Shown here in pieces: positions 34,468 through 43,378 of a stretch of DNA of 64,000 nt; the first letter of the stretch is position 1, and every line of letters starts with the position of its first letter. Origin of the DNA: Sphingosinicella sp963974575. GTDB lineage: Bacteria > Pseudomonadota > Alphaproteobacteria > Sphingomonadales > Sphingomonadaceae. The position numbers were made by a program, and so were the translations under genes. The DNA is taken from contig NZ_CAXBBQ010000006.1 in assembly GCF_963974575.1 (NCBI RefSeq), positions 1-64,000 on the forward strand. The letters are read 5' to 3'. The notes below the pieces were generated by a model. That model was not told where the DNA came from. It worked only from the letters and a program-made list of their open reading frames with translations, and did not search any database.

Positions 34468-35574
34468 ATGAATGAAGTAAGAGTGGCTGTCGTTGGCATC
34501 GGCAATTGCGCAAGTTCGCTTGTTCAAGGTGTCGCCCACTATCAGAACGGCGGCGCAAACGAACAGATCGGCCTGCTGCACTGGGATCTCGGCGGTTACC
34601 GACCCAAGGATATTCGTTTCGTTGCCGGTTGGGATATCGACAGCCGCAAGGTCGGTCTTGATATCGCCGAAGCGATCTTCGCGAAGCCGAACTGCACCGC
34701 CGTGTTCTGCGATCACGTGCCCGAAACCGGTGTCGCCGTCCGCATGGGCCGGATTCTCGACGGCGTCGGCGAGCATATGGCGGACTATCCCGACGACCGC
34801 ACCTTCCTCGTGGCGGACGACGCGGAGGCCAACAAGGACGAGGTCGTGCGCGTACTGCGCGAAACCCGCGCCGACGTGCTGATGAACTACCTCCCCGTCG
34901 GCAGCCAGAAGGCGACCGAATTCTACGCCGAATGCGCGCTCGAAGCCGGCGTCGCCTTCGTCAACAACATCCCCGTGTTCATCGCGAGCGACCCCGTCTG
35001 GGCGAAACGCTTCAAGGATGCGGGCCTCCCGATCATCGGCGACGACATCAAGGCGCAGCTCGGCGCCACGATCGTCCACCGCGTGCTCACCGATCTGTTC
35101 GCCAAGCGCGGCGTGAAGCTCGACCGCACCTACCAGCTCAACACCGGCGGCAACACCGACTTTCTCAATATGCTCAACCGCACGCGGCTCGCCTCCAAGA
35201 AGGAGTCGAAGACCGAAGCCGTGCAGTCGGTCGCCGCGCGCCGCATGGACGACGAGAACATCCACGTCGGCCCGTCGGACTACGTGGCGTGGCAGAACGA
35301 CAACAAGGTCTGCTTCCTGCGCATGGAAGGCCAGCTGTTCGGCGGCGTTCCGATGAACCTCGAGCTGCGCCTGTCGGTGGAGGACAGCCCCAATTCGGCG
35401 GGCGTCGCGATCGACATGATCCGCTGCGCGAAGCTCGCGCTCGATCGCGGCATCGCCGGGCCGATCGATGCGGCCGCCAGCTATTTCTGCAAGCACCCCC
35501 CGCGCCAGACGACCGACGATCTTGCCTTCGCCGCGCTGGAGGCGTTCATCGCCGGCGGCGGCAAGCTGCACTAG
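34468..35574 (+). CDS. ino1: Inositol-3-phosphate synthase (MIPS)
   Basis: This 368-aa NAD-dependent enzyme converts glucose-6-phosphate to 1L-myo-inositol-1-phosphate. The N-terminal Rossmann motif is VAVVGIGNCASSLVQG. The central family block includes GDDIKAQLGATIVHR, YQLNTGGNTDFLNM and KKESKTEAV with catalytic lysines, then MEGQLFGGVPMNLELRL. The length matches the short archaeal/actinobacterial class rather than the eukaryotic one of over 500 residues. It is followed after 9 bp by a CTP:inositol-1-P cytidylyltransferase-like gene, strongly suggesting conversion of its product to CDP-inositol. Confidence 0.94.
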   Translation: MNEVRVAVVGIGNCASSLVQGVAHYQNGGANEQIGLLHWDLGGYRPKDIRFVAGWDIDSRKVGLDIAEAIFAKPNCTAVFCDHVPETGVAVRMGRILDGVGEHMADYPDDRTFLVADDAEANKDEVVRVLRETRADVLMNYLPVGSQKATEFYAECALEAGVAFVNNIPVFIASDPVWAKRFKDAGLPIIGDDIKAQLGATIVHRVLTDLFAKRGVKLDRTYQLNTGGNTDFLNMLNRTRLASKKESKTEAVQSVAARRMDDENIHVGPSDYVAWQNDNKVCFLRMEGQLFGGVPMNLELRLSVEDSPNSAGVAIDMIRCAKLALDRGIAGPIDAAASYFCKHPPRQTTDDLAFAALEAFIAGGGKLH

Positions 35575-35583
35575 GACAGCGCC

Positions 35584-36294
35584 ATGCAGGCCATCGTGCT
35601 TGCCGCCGGTTTCGGCAGCCGGCTCCGCAGTCACGCCCCGTCGAAGCCGCTCGCGCTGGTCGCGGGGCGGCCGCTGCTGCTCCACACGGCCCTGCGCCTC
35701 GCCGAAGCGGGCGTCGATGATGTCACGGTCGTGCTCGGGCACCGCACGGAAGAGGTCGCAGCGGCGCTCGCCGAATGGAACCTGCCGCTGACGGTGCGTA
35801 CAGTCACCGTCGCCGATCCCGCGTTGCCGAACGGCGTATCCGCGCTGGCGGCCGCGCCTTTCATAGCGTCGCGCGCTTTGCTCGTGATGGCCGACCATCT
35901 CGTGGATCCCGCACTCTACCGCGCCCTTGCCGAAGCGCCTGCCGAGGACGGCGCGCTGCTGCTCGGCGTCGATCGCCGCATCGGCCACGCGTGGATCGAC
36001 GAGGATGACGTCACCCGTGTCCGCACGGAGGGGCAGGCCATCGTCGCCATCGGCAAGGGCCTCGACCCCTTCAACGGCTACGACACCGGCGTTTTCTCCG
36101 TGGGCAAGCGGTTGTTTGACGCGCTCGCCGGCCTTTCCGCGCCCAGCCTGTCGCAAGGTGTTGCCGCGCTCGCCGCGTCCGGGCTTGCGCGCGCGGTCGA
36201 AACCGGGGATTGCGCTTGGCTCGACGTGGATGACGCACGAGCGCTGGAGATTGCGGAGCGCTGGCTCGGCGCGGAAGGGGAGTGTGCTGCATGA
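35584..36294 (+). CDS. CTP:inositol-1-phosphate cytidylyltransferase-like nucleotidyltransferase
   Basis: This 236-aa sugar-nucleotidyltransferase fold has AAGFGSRL (7-14), a catalytic-type lysine K21 in PSKPL, the metal-site motif MADH (102-105), IGKGLDPFNGYDTG (156-169) and WLDVDD (212-217). The IGK-x-L...DTG and W-x-DVD blocks resemble archaeal CTP:inositol-1-P cytidylyltransferase as I recall it. Position directly after ino1 supports CDP-inositol as product. A related sugar-1-P specificity cannot be excluded. Its stop overlaps the Wzi-like gene by 4 bp. Confidence 0.7.
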   Translation: MQAIVLAAGFGSRLRSHAPSKPLALVAGRPLLLHTALRLAEAGVDDVTVVLGHRTEEVAAALAEWNLPLTVRTVTVADPALPNGVSALAAAPFIASRALLVMADHLVDPALYRALAEAPAEDGALLLGVDRRIGHAWIDEDDVTRVRTEGQAIVAIGKGLDPFNGYDTGVFSVGKRLFDALAGLSAPSLSQGVAALAASGLARAVETGDCAWLDVDDARALEIAERWLGAEGECAA

Positions 36295-37754
36295 AGTCTC
36301 TGGGTATTGCGGCGGCCGCCGTCCTGCTGTCGGCGATGCCCGCCGCGGCGGGTCCGTGGCTTGAAGCGGGCGACCGTCAGGTTCGCAGCGATGTCGAGCT
36401 TCTGAAGGCAGCCGGGCTGATCCGTGGCCCCGTCAACGCGTGGCCGCTGCCATGGGCGCAGGTCGCCGAAGGGCTTGAGCGCGCGAAGGGCCAGACGCTG
36501 CCGTCGCATCTCGGCGCGGCCGTGCGCCGCCTGACTATCCTCTCCGAACGCGACGGCCAGAAGAGCCGCTACGAGGTCCACGCCCGCGCCACCAATCGCG
36601 CGTCCGTCGTCCGCGATTTCGGCGATACCGCACGCGAGGACGGCGACGTCACCGTCCGTGCCGAGCACGAACTCGGCAAGCTCTATATCTCCTACGGCGT
36701 CGGCTGGCGCGATGGCCAACAGGGCCGCGACTTCCATTTCGAGCCCGCGACGCTCGCGCTGCCCATCGGTAACTGGGCGCTCTACGGCGGCTATGTCGAC
36801 ACATGGTGGGGCCCGGGCCACGACAGCGCGCTGCTCTTCTCCACCAACGCCCGCCCGATCCCGCGCGTCGGCATCAAGCGGTTGGTGCCCGAACCGATCG
36901 ACTTCCCTGTCCTCCGTTGGTTCGGCCCGTGGCGGCTCGATATCTTCGCGGGCATCGCGACCGAAACGCGCGCGGACTACAACAATCCGGCCATCGCCGG
37001 GATGCGCCTGTCCTTCGAGCCTGTCCCGGGCCTCGAAGTCGGCCTCAATCGCGGCCTCCAGCTCTGCGGCAGCGGGCGCCCCTGCGGGCTCGGCACGATT
37101 TTCGACGCCGTTGTCGGCATCGGCGACGCCGACAACACCGGCACCCTGAACGAGCCCGGCAACCAGATCGCCGGTTTCGACATCAGCTACACGCGCATGA
37201 TCGGCAACGTCGCGGTGCAGGCGTACACAGAGTGGGAAGCCGAGGATGAGGACAACCTCCTCATCGAGCAGTTCTCGCGAATGGCGGGGTTCACGCTTTC
37301 CGGTCCGCTCGGCGACAATGGCGCGAGCTGGACGCTCCTCGGCGAATGGTCCGACACGCTTGCCGTGAAGCTCGGCGGCGGCAAGACCTATCCGGGCAGC
37401 ATGTATAACAATTTCATATACTTCGACGGCTTCACCTACCGCGACCGCGCGCTCGGCCACAGCCTCGACGGCGACAGCGAGCTCTGGACCGCGGGCCTTT
37501 CCGTCACCGACACGAAGAACCGCCGTTTTTACGGCACCTATCGCCGCGTCGACATCAACAAGACGAGCAATCTGCGGAACAACAACCTCTCGCTGACGCG
37601 CGAGACGTACAACGCCTTCGAGGTGGGCACCGAACTCCCCACCGCATTCGGCGATATCAGTGTTGAAGCCCGCTACGATACCGACGCGCCGAACACGCCG
37701 GGCACCAGCGATGCGAAAACCGCGATTGAAATCGGGTGGCGTACGCGTTTCTAG
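36291..37754 (+). CDS. Wzi-family capsule assembly outer-membrane protein
   Basis: This 487-aa protein has a signal peptide (1-23, ending AMPAAAG), a short helical periplasmic part, then a beta-barrel pattern ending in aromatic residues (GWRTRF, terminal Phe), as typical for outer-membrane proteins. Family cues are YGGYVDTWWGPGHDSAL, PRVGIKRL and DTKNRRFYGTYRRVD. Wzi proteins help attach capsular polysaccharide. The start 36291 overlaps the preceding nucleotidyltransferase stop (ATGA), so it is coupled to the inositol genes. A surface destination for their product is inferred. Confidence 0.83.
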   Translation: MKSLGIAAAAVLLSAMPAAAGPWLEAGDRQVRSDVELLKAAGLIRGPVNAWPLPWAQVAEGLERAKGQTLPSHLGAAVRRLTILSERDGQKSRYEVHARATNRASVVRDFGDTAREDGDVTVRAEHELGKLYISYGVGWRDGQQGRDFHFEPATLALPIGNWALYGGYVDTWWGPGHDSALLFSTNARPIPRVGIKRLVPEPIDFPVLRWFGPWRLDIFAGIATETRADYNNPAIAGMRLSFEPVPGLEVGLNRGLQLCGSGRPCGLGTIFDAVVGIGDADNTGTLNEPGNQIAGFDISYTRMIGNVAVQAYTEWEAEDEDNLLIEQFSRMAGFTLSGPLGDNGASWTLLGEWSDTLAVKLGGGKTYPGSMYNNFIYFDGFTYRDRALGHSLDGDSELWTAGLSVTDTKNRRFYGTYRRVDINKTSNLRNNNLSLTRETYNAFEVGTELPTAFGDISVEARYDTDAPNTPGTSDAKTAIEIGWRTRF

Positions 37755-37760
37755 CCAAGG

Positions 37761-37775
37761 TTAATCCAATTTTAG
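37761..37775 (+). promoter_or_regulatory. CtrA-like site (TTAA-N7-TTAG)
   Basis: TTAA at 37761-37764 and TTAG at 37772-37775 are 7 bp apart, one mismatch from the CtrA consensus, in the gap before the DUF2336 gene. Being imperfect, it may be chance, but it sits in a promoter-sized gap and AT-rich patch. Confidence 0.3.
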
Positions 37776-37835
37776 GTGCATCCTTCTAGGCTCTTCAGGA
37801 GAAAAGATACGGGTTCGCACCAAAGAGGGGTTGCC

Positions 37836-38978
37836 TTGCCGCTGGATCGGCCAATCGACGTTCAGGCGCTGCTGGGTCTCGCCGCTGGCCGTTCCGGCGC
37901 GGCGCGGGCGCAGCTTGCGAATGCTGTCACCGATCTGTTCCTGCCGGCAGCGCAGCGGCTTACCGATCAGCAGCGCGCGTTGATGACGGACGTGCTCGGG
38001 CGCCTGCTCGGCACCGTCGAAATGGAGGTGCGCCGGCATCTCGCCGAAGCGCTCAGCCGCTCGCCCGCATCGCAGCCCGATCTCGAAGCCCGGCTTGCGA
38101 GCGACAGTATAGAGGTGGCGCGTCCGATCCTCGAACGCAGCCGCGTCGTTCGCAATCCCGCGCTCATGGATATCGTCATCCAGTGCGCCGAAGAGCACCG
38201 CATGGCGATCGCGCTGCGCGAAACCGTCTCGCCGCCGCTCACAGAGGCGCTGGCCGAGCGCGGGCTCAAGGGCAGCGAGGACGACGTCCTCGAAGGTTTG
38301 ATCCGCACCGAAGACCCTGTGCTGTCGCGCCGCGCGATGGAGCTTCTGGTCGCGGAGAGCAAGCGCAACGGCCAGTTCCAGCAGCCGCTCCTCACGCAGA
38401 ACGATCTCCCCGCCGATCTCGCGCACGAGGTTTACTGGTGGGTCGCGGCTGCGCTCCGCCGCCATATCCTCAAGAATTTCGTCATCGATCAGGCCGTGCT
38501 CGATCCGATGCTCGAACGCGCGGCAAAGCGCGCGATGGTGGAATACGACGACACGCAGTCCGTGCAATCCCGCGCGCTCCAGCTTGCGCGGCGCCTCAAT
38601 GAGCTCGGCGAGCTGACGGACGGCTTCCTGCTTCGCACCCTGCGCCAGGGGCGGCTCAGCCTGTTCACCGCGGCGTTCGCCGCGCGCGCGAAGATCGCGT
38701 TCAACACCGTGTGGAGGATCGTCACCGATCCGGCGAGCGAGAGCTTTATCGTGCTCGCGAAGGCGGTTGACGTCAGCCGCGACGCCACGGCGTCACTCGT
38801 GATCGTGCTTGGTGATCTGGGCAACGCGGCCAGCGCGCGTCCGCCCTCGGCGGTCGCGGAAGTTCTCCGGCTCCACGACGAGCTCGATGTCGCCTCAGCA
38901 CGCCGTGTGCTGAACTATTGGCAGCTCGATGTCGGACTTCGGCAGGCGATCGACGATCTGAACGAGGGCGCCGCGTAG
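37836..38978 (+). CDS. DUF2336 helical-repeat protein
   Basis: This 380-aa mostly helical protein has HEAT-like repeats (ARPILERSRVVRNPALMDIV, then DPVLSRRAMELLV). It matches DUF2336, found in alphaproteobacteria, often near signalling genes. I chose TTG 37836 because AGAGGGG lies 5 bp before it and homology begins around PIDVQALLGLAAG. A GTG at 37776 (400-aa version) is possible but would include residues read from the AT-rich leader. It is 5 bp before a sensor kinase gene, so the two are probably co-expressed. Role unknown. Confidence 0.78.
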   Translation: MPLDRPIDVQALLGLAAGRSGAARAQLANAVTDLFLPAAQRLTDQQRALMTDVLGRLLGTVEMEVRRHLAEALSRSPASQPDLEARLASDSIEVARPILERSRVVRNPALMDIVIQCAEEHRMAIALRETVSPPLTEALAERGLKGSEDDVLEGLIRTEDPVLSRRAMELLVAESKRNGQFQQPLLTQNDLPADLAHEVYWWVAAALRRHILKNFVIDQAVLDPMLERAAKRAMVEYDDTQSVQSRALQLARRLNELGELTDGFLLRTLRQGRLSLFTAAFAARAKIAFNTVWRIVTDPASESFIVLAKAVDVSRDATASLVIVLGDLGNAASARPPSAVAEVLRLHDELDVASARRVLNYWQLDVGLRQAIDDLNEGAA

Positions 38979-38983
38979 CGGCC

Positions 38984-40444
38984 ATGTTCGAGCCGCGCGA
39001 CATCCGCCCCGGTCACGCGAGCGCGCTCGACGCGCTTGCTGCGGCAGACCCCGCACTTGCGGGTGCGACCGTGTTCGAATGTTTGTCCACCGGCGCGCTT
39101 CTGGACGCCAACGCGGCCTACGCAGAACTGGAACGTGCCGCCATGCTTGGGCCGGGCGAACTTGCGGCCCGGTTGGTCGCTGCGCTGGCGCCAACAGGAG
39201 AATCGGTCTCCGCAAGCTTCACTCTTGAGCTTTTGGGCAATTCACGTCATTTTCACGTTCGTTTCGTGCCCGTGTCGACACTGGCCCGCAACGAGTTGAA
39301 ATTCGTGGGAATCATGCGGGAATCGTCCATCACGGTTGAGCAGCGCGAGCGCGATACCCTTGCCGGCTGGCAGGGCGATGAGCTCGTGCGCGTCAATTCG
39401 GACTGGTATTGGGAGACGGACAGCCGTGGTGCGCTGACCTCGATTTCGCGCGCGCTGGAGCTTTTGGTCGGGCAGCCTGCGGGCGCGCTTCTCGGTCGGC
39501 CGCTCACCGCCATCGGCACGCTTCTGCGCGGCGAGAACGGCGAGGTTCCGTATGAATCCGCGCAGGCGCGTGGCTCCAGCTTCCGCGATCAGCTGATGTC
39601 GGTGACGACGCAGGGCGGCGCGACGCGGCTTTACCGTCTCGCGGGCGTCGCTGTGCCCACGAAGGATGGCGGCTGCGGCTATCGCGGCGTCGCGGCGGTG
39701 GTGCCGGACAGTGCGCGGCTCATCGAGCGGATGCGCTCGGAGCTTGGCCGTACCGCCAAGGCGAATTTTCTCTCGTCGATGAGCCACGAGTTGCGGACGC
39801 CGCTCAATGCCATCATCGGCTTCGCCGAGGCGATGAACCATGAAGTCCATGGTCCGCTGAAGGCGCAGTACGTCGAATATGCGGGCGATATCGCCAACGC
39901 CGGACGCCACCTGCTCGGCCTCATTCAGGATCTGCTCGATATCTCCAGTCTCGATTCCGGCGAGATTGACCTTGATACCGAGGATTTCGACCTTGCCGCG
40001 CTCGTTGAGCAGGCGCGCGCGATGGTCCAGATGAAGGCATCGGCGCGCAATATCGACATCAAGGCGGTCGTGCTCGATGTGCCGCTGCGGGCGCGGGGTG
40101 ATCGCCGCCGCACGCTGCAGATTCTCGTCAACCTGCTCACCAATGCCGTGAAATTCACGCCCGAAGGCGGCTTCGTTGGTGCGGAGCCGGCGGTATCGCT
40201 GCCCGGCTATGTCGCGATCACCGTGTGGGACTCCGGCCCGGGCATCGCCCCGGAAGACCAGGCGCGCGTGTTCGAGAAGTTCGAGCAACTGCCGAAACCG
40301 CCCTATGTGGCGAGCGGCGAGGGTACCGGCCTCGGTCTCCACATCTCGCGCCGTCTTGCCGAGCTTATGACCGGCGGCCTTACGCTCGAAAGCCACAAGG
40401 GCATGGGCGCCCGCTTCACGCTCACACTGCCTGCTGCGGACTGA
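38984..40444 (+). CDS. PAS-domain sensor histidine kinase
   Basis: This 486-aa protein has no clear TM helix, so it is probably cytoplasmic. PAS-like regions lie at about 20-130 and 150-250; the second has VNSDWYWETD. HisKA carries phospho-acceptor H268 in SHELRTPLNAIIGF. HATPase_c has N-box LVNLLTNAVKF, G1 WDSGPGIAPED and G2 GEGTGLGLHISRRL. No response regulator is adjacent. The DUF2336 gene just upstream and the distant lone Hpt are the only nearby signalling candidates. ATG 38984 (MFEPRD) is chosen over an upstream ATG inside the DUF2336 gene. Confidence 0.9.
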   Translation: MFEPRDIRPGHASALDALAAADPALAGATVFECLSTGALLDANAAYAELERAAMLGPGELAARLVAALAPTGESVSASFTLELLGNSRHFHVRFVPVSTLARNELKFVGIMRESSITVEQRERDTLAGWQGDELVRVNSDWYWETDSRGALTSISRALELLVGQPAGALLGRPLTAIGTLLRGENGEVPYESAQARGSSFRDQLMSVTTQGGATRLYRLAGVAVPTKDGGCGYRGVAAVVPDSARLIERMRSELGRTAKANFLSSMSHELRTPLNAIIGFAEAMNHEVHGPLKAQYVEYAGDIANAGRHLLGLIQDLLDISSLDSGEIDLDTEDFDLAALVEQARAMVQMKASARNIDIKAVVLDVPLRARGDRRRTLQILVNLLTNAVKFTPEGGFVGAEPAVSLPGYVAITVWDSGPGIAPEDQARVFEKFEQLPKPPYVASGEGTGLGLHISRRLAELMTGGLTLESHKGMGARFTLTLPAAD

Positions 40445-40582
40445 CGCGCAGCGCCGTCCCAAAGTTTTGGGTGCTTGGCGCGCACCTTCGCTAAACCGGT
40501 CTCATTGAGAGGGAGGGCGAGGGCGGTCCCCCTGCAACCGATGTTCGACCCCCGGCGCAGCGCAGCGCTGAACCCGCACACG

Positions 40583-40606
40583 AAAACGGGCGCCCGAAGG
40601 CGCCCG
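40583..40606 (-). terminator. Rho-independent terminator of gltA
   Basis: CGGGCGCC (40587-40594) and GGCGCCCG (40599-40606) form an 8-bp GC stem with a CGAA loop, read as TTCG on the minus strand. Four T residues follow on the minus strand (40586-40583). It ends gltA transcription 27 bp after the stop and may also stop transcripts from the convergent kinase gene. The rest of 40445-40632 shows no gene. Confidence 0.8.
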
Positions 40607-40632
40607 TCCGTTTCCGTCGTTCAGCCCGCTGA

Positions 40633-41919
40633 TCAGCGGTTCGTGATCTCCACGTAGTCGCGCTGCGTAGCACCCGTATAGAGCTGGCGCGGGCGGCCGA
40701 TCTTCTGCGCCGGGTCCTCGATCATCTCGTTCCACTGCGCGACCCAGCCGACGGTGCGGGCGAGCGCGAAGAGCACGGTGAACATCGAGGTCGGGAAGCC
40801 GATCGCTGAGAGGATGACGCCCGAATAGAAGTCGACGTTCGGGTACAGCTTCTTCTCGATGAAATACGCGTCGTTGAGTGCGAGGTGTTCCAGCTCGCGC
40901 GCCACGTCGAATACCGGATCGGTGACGCCCAGCTTGGCAAGCACCTCGTTCGCCGTCTTCTGCATGACCTTCGCGCGCGGGTCGTAGTTCTTGTAGACGC
41001 GGTGGCCGAAGCCCATCAGGCGGAACGGGTCGTCCTTGTCCTTGGCGCGCTTGATGTATTCCGGGATCTTGTCGGGCGTGCCAATCTCGCGCAGCATTTC
41101 GAGCGCTGCCTCGTTGGCGCCGCCGTGCGCCGGGCCCCACAGGCAGGCGATGCCCGCCGCGATGCACGCGAACGGGTTGGCGCCCGACGAACCGGCAAGG
41201 CGCACCGTCGAGGTCGAAGCGTTCTGCTCATGATCGGCGTGCAGGATGAAAATCTTGTCCATCGCCGCCTCGATCACCGGATCGACCTCATAGGCTTCCG
41301 CCGGCACGCCGAACGTCATGCGCAGGAAGTTGCCCGTGTAGGAGAGGCTGTTGTCCGGGTAGAGGAACGGCTGGCCCACCGAATATTTGTACGCCATCGC
41401 CGCGATCGTCGGCATCTTGGCGATCAGGCGGTGGCTGGCGATCCGGCGCTGGACGGGATCGTTGATGTCGGTCGAGTCGTGGTAGAAGGCCGAGAGCGCG
41501 CCGACGACGCCGCACATGATCGCCATCGGGTGCGCGTCGCGCCGGAAGCCGCGATAGAACATCGCGAGCTGCTCGTGGATCATCGTGTGCCGCGTGATCG
41601 TACGCACGAACTCGTCGTACTCGTTGGGGTTTGGCAGCTCGCCGCGCATCAGCAGGTACGCGACCTCCATGAAGCTTGACTTTTCGGCGAGCTGGTCGAT
41701 CGGGTAGCCGCGGTGCAGCAGCACGCCCTGGTCGCCGTCGATGTAGGTGATCTTCGATTCGCACGAGGCGGTCGAGGTGAAGCCGGGGTCGTAGGTAAAG
41801 GCGCCGGTGTTGCCGTAGAGCTTGCGAATGTCGACGACATCCGGCCCGACCGAGCCCGAAAGCACCGGGTAGTCGCTGGCCTTGCCGCCCAGATCCAGCT
41901 TCGCAGTCGTGTTGCTCAT
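40633..41919 (-). CDS. gltA: Citrate synthase
   Basis: This 428-aa hexameric-type (type II) citrate synthase condenses acetyl-CoA and oxaloacetate. Catalytic-region motifs include LFILHADHEQNASTS-like text with the conserved His, AHGGANEAAL, and MGFGHRVYKNYDPRA. ATG 41919 (MSNTTAKLDLGGK) is preferred over an ATG at 41967 that would overlap the gltX end. It follows gltX by 31 bp on the same strand and ends at a strong hairpin terminator. Confidence 0.97.
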   Translation of the reverse strand: MSNTTAKLDLGGKASDYPVLSGSVGPDVVDIRKLYGNTGAFTYDPGFTSTASCESKITYIDGDQGVLLHRGYPIDQLAEKSSFMEVAYLLMRGELPNPNEYDEFVRTITRHTMIHEQLAMFYRGFRRDAHPMAIMCGVVGALSAFYHDSTDINDPVQRRIASHRLIAKMPTIAAMAYKYSVGQPFLYPDNSLSYTGNFLRMTFGVPAEAYEVDPVIEAAMDKIFILHADHEQNASTSTVRLAGSSGANPFACIAAGIACLWGPAHGGANEAALEMLREIGTPDKIPEYIKRAKDKDDPFRLMGFGHRVYKNYDPRAKVMQKTANEVLAKLGVTDPVFDVARELEHLALNDAYFIEKKLYPNVDFYSGVILSAIGFPTSMFTVLFALARTVGWVAQWNEMIEDPAQKIGRPRQLYTGATQRDYVEITNR

Positions 41920-41950
41920 GGCTCGCTCACCCTTCCGTTTTGTTGGCGGT

Positions 41951-43378
41951 CTAGGCCGTCTTTCCAACTTGATCGTCTATCCTGCCGAGGCTCTCATCGC
42001 GCCCCATCACTTCAAGCACTTCGAATATACCCGGCGACGTCGTGGTTCCCGTTAACGCCGCGCGCAGGGGCTGTGCCAGCTTGCCGAGTCCGATTTGCTC
42101 GCGCTCGGCGTAATCCCGCACGACTGCCTCGATGGCCGCGGTTGTCCATTCGCCGACGCCGGCGATAACCTCCCGCAGTGCAGCAAGGCGCCCTCTGCCG
42201 GCGCTGTCTAGCAACCCTTCAGCCTTTTCGTCGAGTGTTATTGGGCGCTGCCGAAACAGAAAGACGCTGGAGGCCGCCAACTCGTTCAAATCTTTCGCTC
42301 TTGGCTTCAGATGCGGCATTGTGCGGAGCAGCAAGTTTTGCTCCTCCGGCGTCAGATCGCGCGCCAGGGTGGCGGCGATGCGGCGTTCGATCAGCGCCGC
42401 CAGCCGCGCGTCGTCGGCGATGCGAAGATAGTGGCCGTTGACGCTTTCCAGCTTCTTGAAATCGAGTCGTGCCGGATTGCGGCCGATGCCTTCGAGCGTG
42501 AACACTGCGGCGGCCTCATCCCGCGTGAAGAACTCCTGGTCGCCGTGCCCCCAGCCCAGGCGCAGCAGATAGTTTTCCAGCGCCTCGGGCAGGAACCCCA
42601 TGTCGCGGTAGGCATCGACACCGAGCGCGCCGTGCCGCTTGGAAAGCTTGGCACCATCCGCGCCGTGGATCAGCGGCACATGCGCATAGGCGGGCTCAGC
42701 CCAGCTGAGCGCGCGGATCAGCGCGAGCTGGCGGAACGCATTGTTCAGATGGTCATCGCCCCGGATCACGTGCGTGATGCCCATGTCATGGTCATCGACC
42801 ACCACTGCGAGCATGTAGGTCGGCGTCCCGTCCGAACGCAGCAGCACGAAATCGTCGAGCTCGGCATTCTTCACCGTCACCGCGCCCTGCACGGCGTCGT
42901 GAATCGTCACTTCGCCCTCCTGCGGCGCCTTCAGGCGGATCACATAAGGCGCGCCTTCGGGCGCCTCAGAAGGATCGCGGTCGCGCCAGCGCCCGTCGTA
43001 GCGCAGCGGGCGTTTTTCGGCGCGCGCCTGCTCGCGCATCTGCTCCAGCTCTTCCGGGCTCGCGAAGCATTTGTACGCCCCGCCCGTCTCCAGCAGGCTC
43101 CGCGCCACCTCGGCGTGCCGCGCCTCGCGCTCTGACTGGTAGACGATCTCGCCGTCCCAATCGAAGTCCAGCCACGAAAGCCCGTCGATGATCGCGTCGA
43201 TCGCTTCCTTGGTGGAGCGCGCCTTGTCGGTATCCTCGATGCGCAGCTTGAAGGTCCCGCCGGTCGCCTTCGCGTACAGCAGGTTGAACAGCGCGGTGCG
43301 CGCGCCGCCGATATGGAGGAAGCCGGTCGGGCTCGGTGCGAAGCGGGTGACGACCGGGGCTTTGGCGCTTGCGCCCAT
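41951..43378 (-). CDS. gltX: Glutamate-tRNA ligase
   Basis: This 475-aa class I aminoacyl-tRNA synthetase charges tRNA-Glu. The HIGH-type motif lies in FAPSPTGFLHIGGART at residues 14-29, and the KMSKS loop appears as KLSKRHG. A C-terminal anticodon-binding helical domain follows. Alphaproteobacteria often carry two GluRS genes; only this one is in the window. ATG 43378 gives the normal short N-terminus, and its start codon overlaps the divergent comEC start by two bases. Confidence 0.96.
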   Translation of the reverse strand: MGASAKAPVVTRFAPSPTGFLHIGGARTALFNLLYAKATGGTFKLRIEDTDKARSTKEAIDAIIDGLSWLDFDWDGEIVYQSEREARHAEVARSLLETGGAYKCFASPEELEQMREQARAEKRPLRYDGRWRDRDPSEAPEGAPYVIRLKAPQEGEVTIHDAVQGAVTVKNAELDDFVLLRSDGTPTYMLAVVVDDHDMGITHVIRGDDHLNNAFRQLALIRALSWAEPAYAHVPLIHGADGAKLSKRHGALGVDAYRDMGFLPEALENYLLRLGWGHGDQEFFTRDEAAAVFTLEGIGRNPARLDFKKLESVNGHYLRIADDARLAALIERRIAATLARDLTPEEQNLLLRTMPHLKPRAKDLNELAASSVFLFRQRPITLDEKAEGLLDSAGRGRLAALREVIAGVGEWTTAAIEAVVRDYAEREQIGLGKLAQPLRAALTGTTTSPGIFEVLEVMGRDESLGRIDDQVGKTA

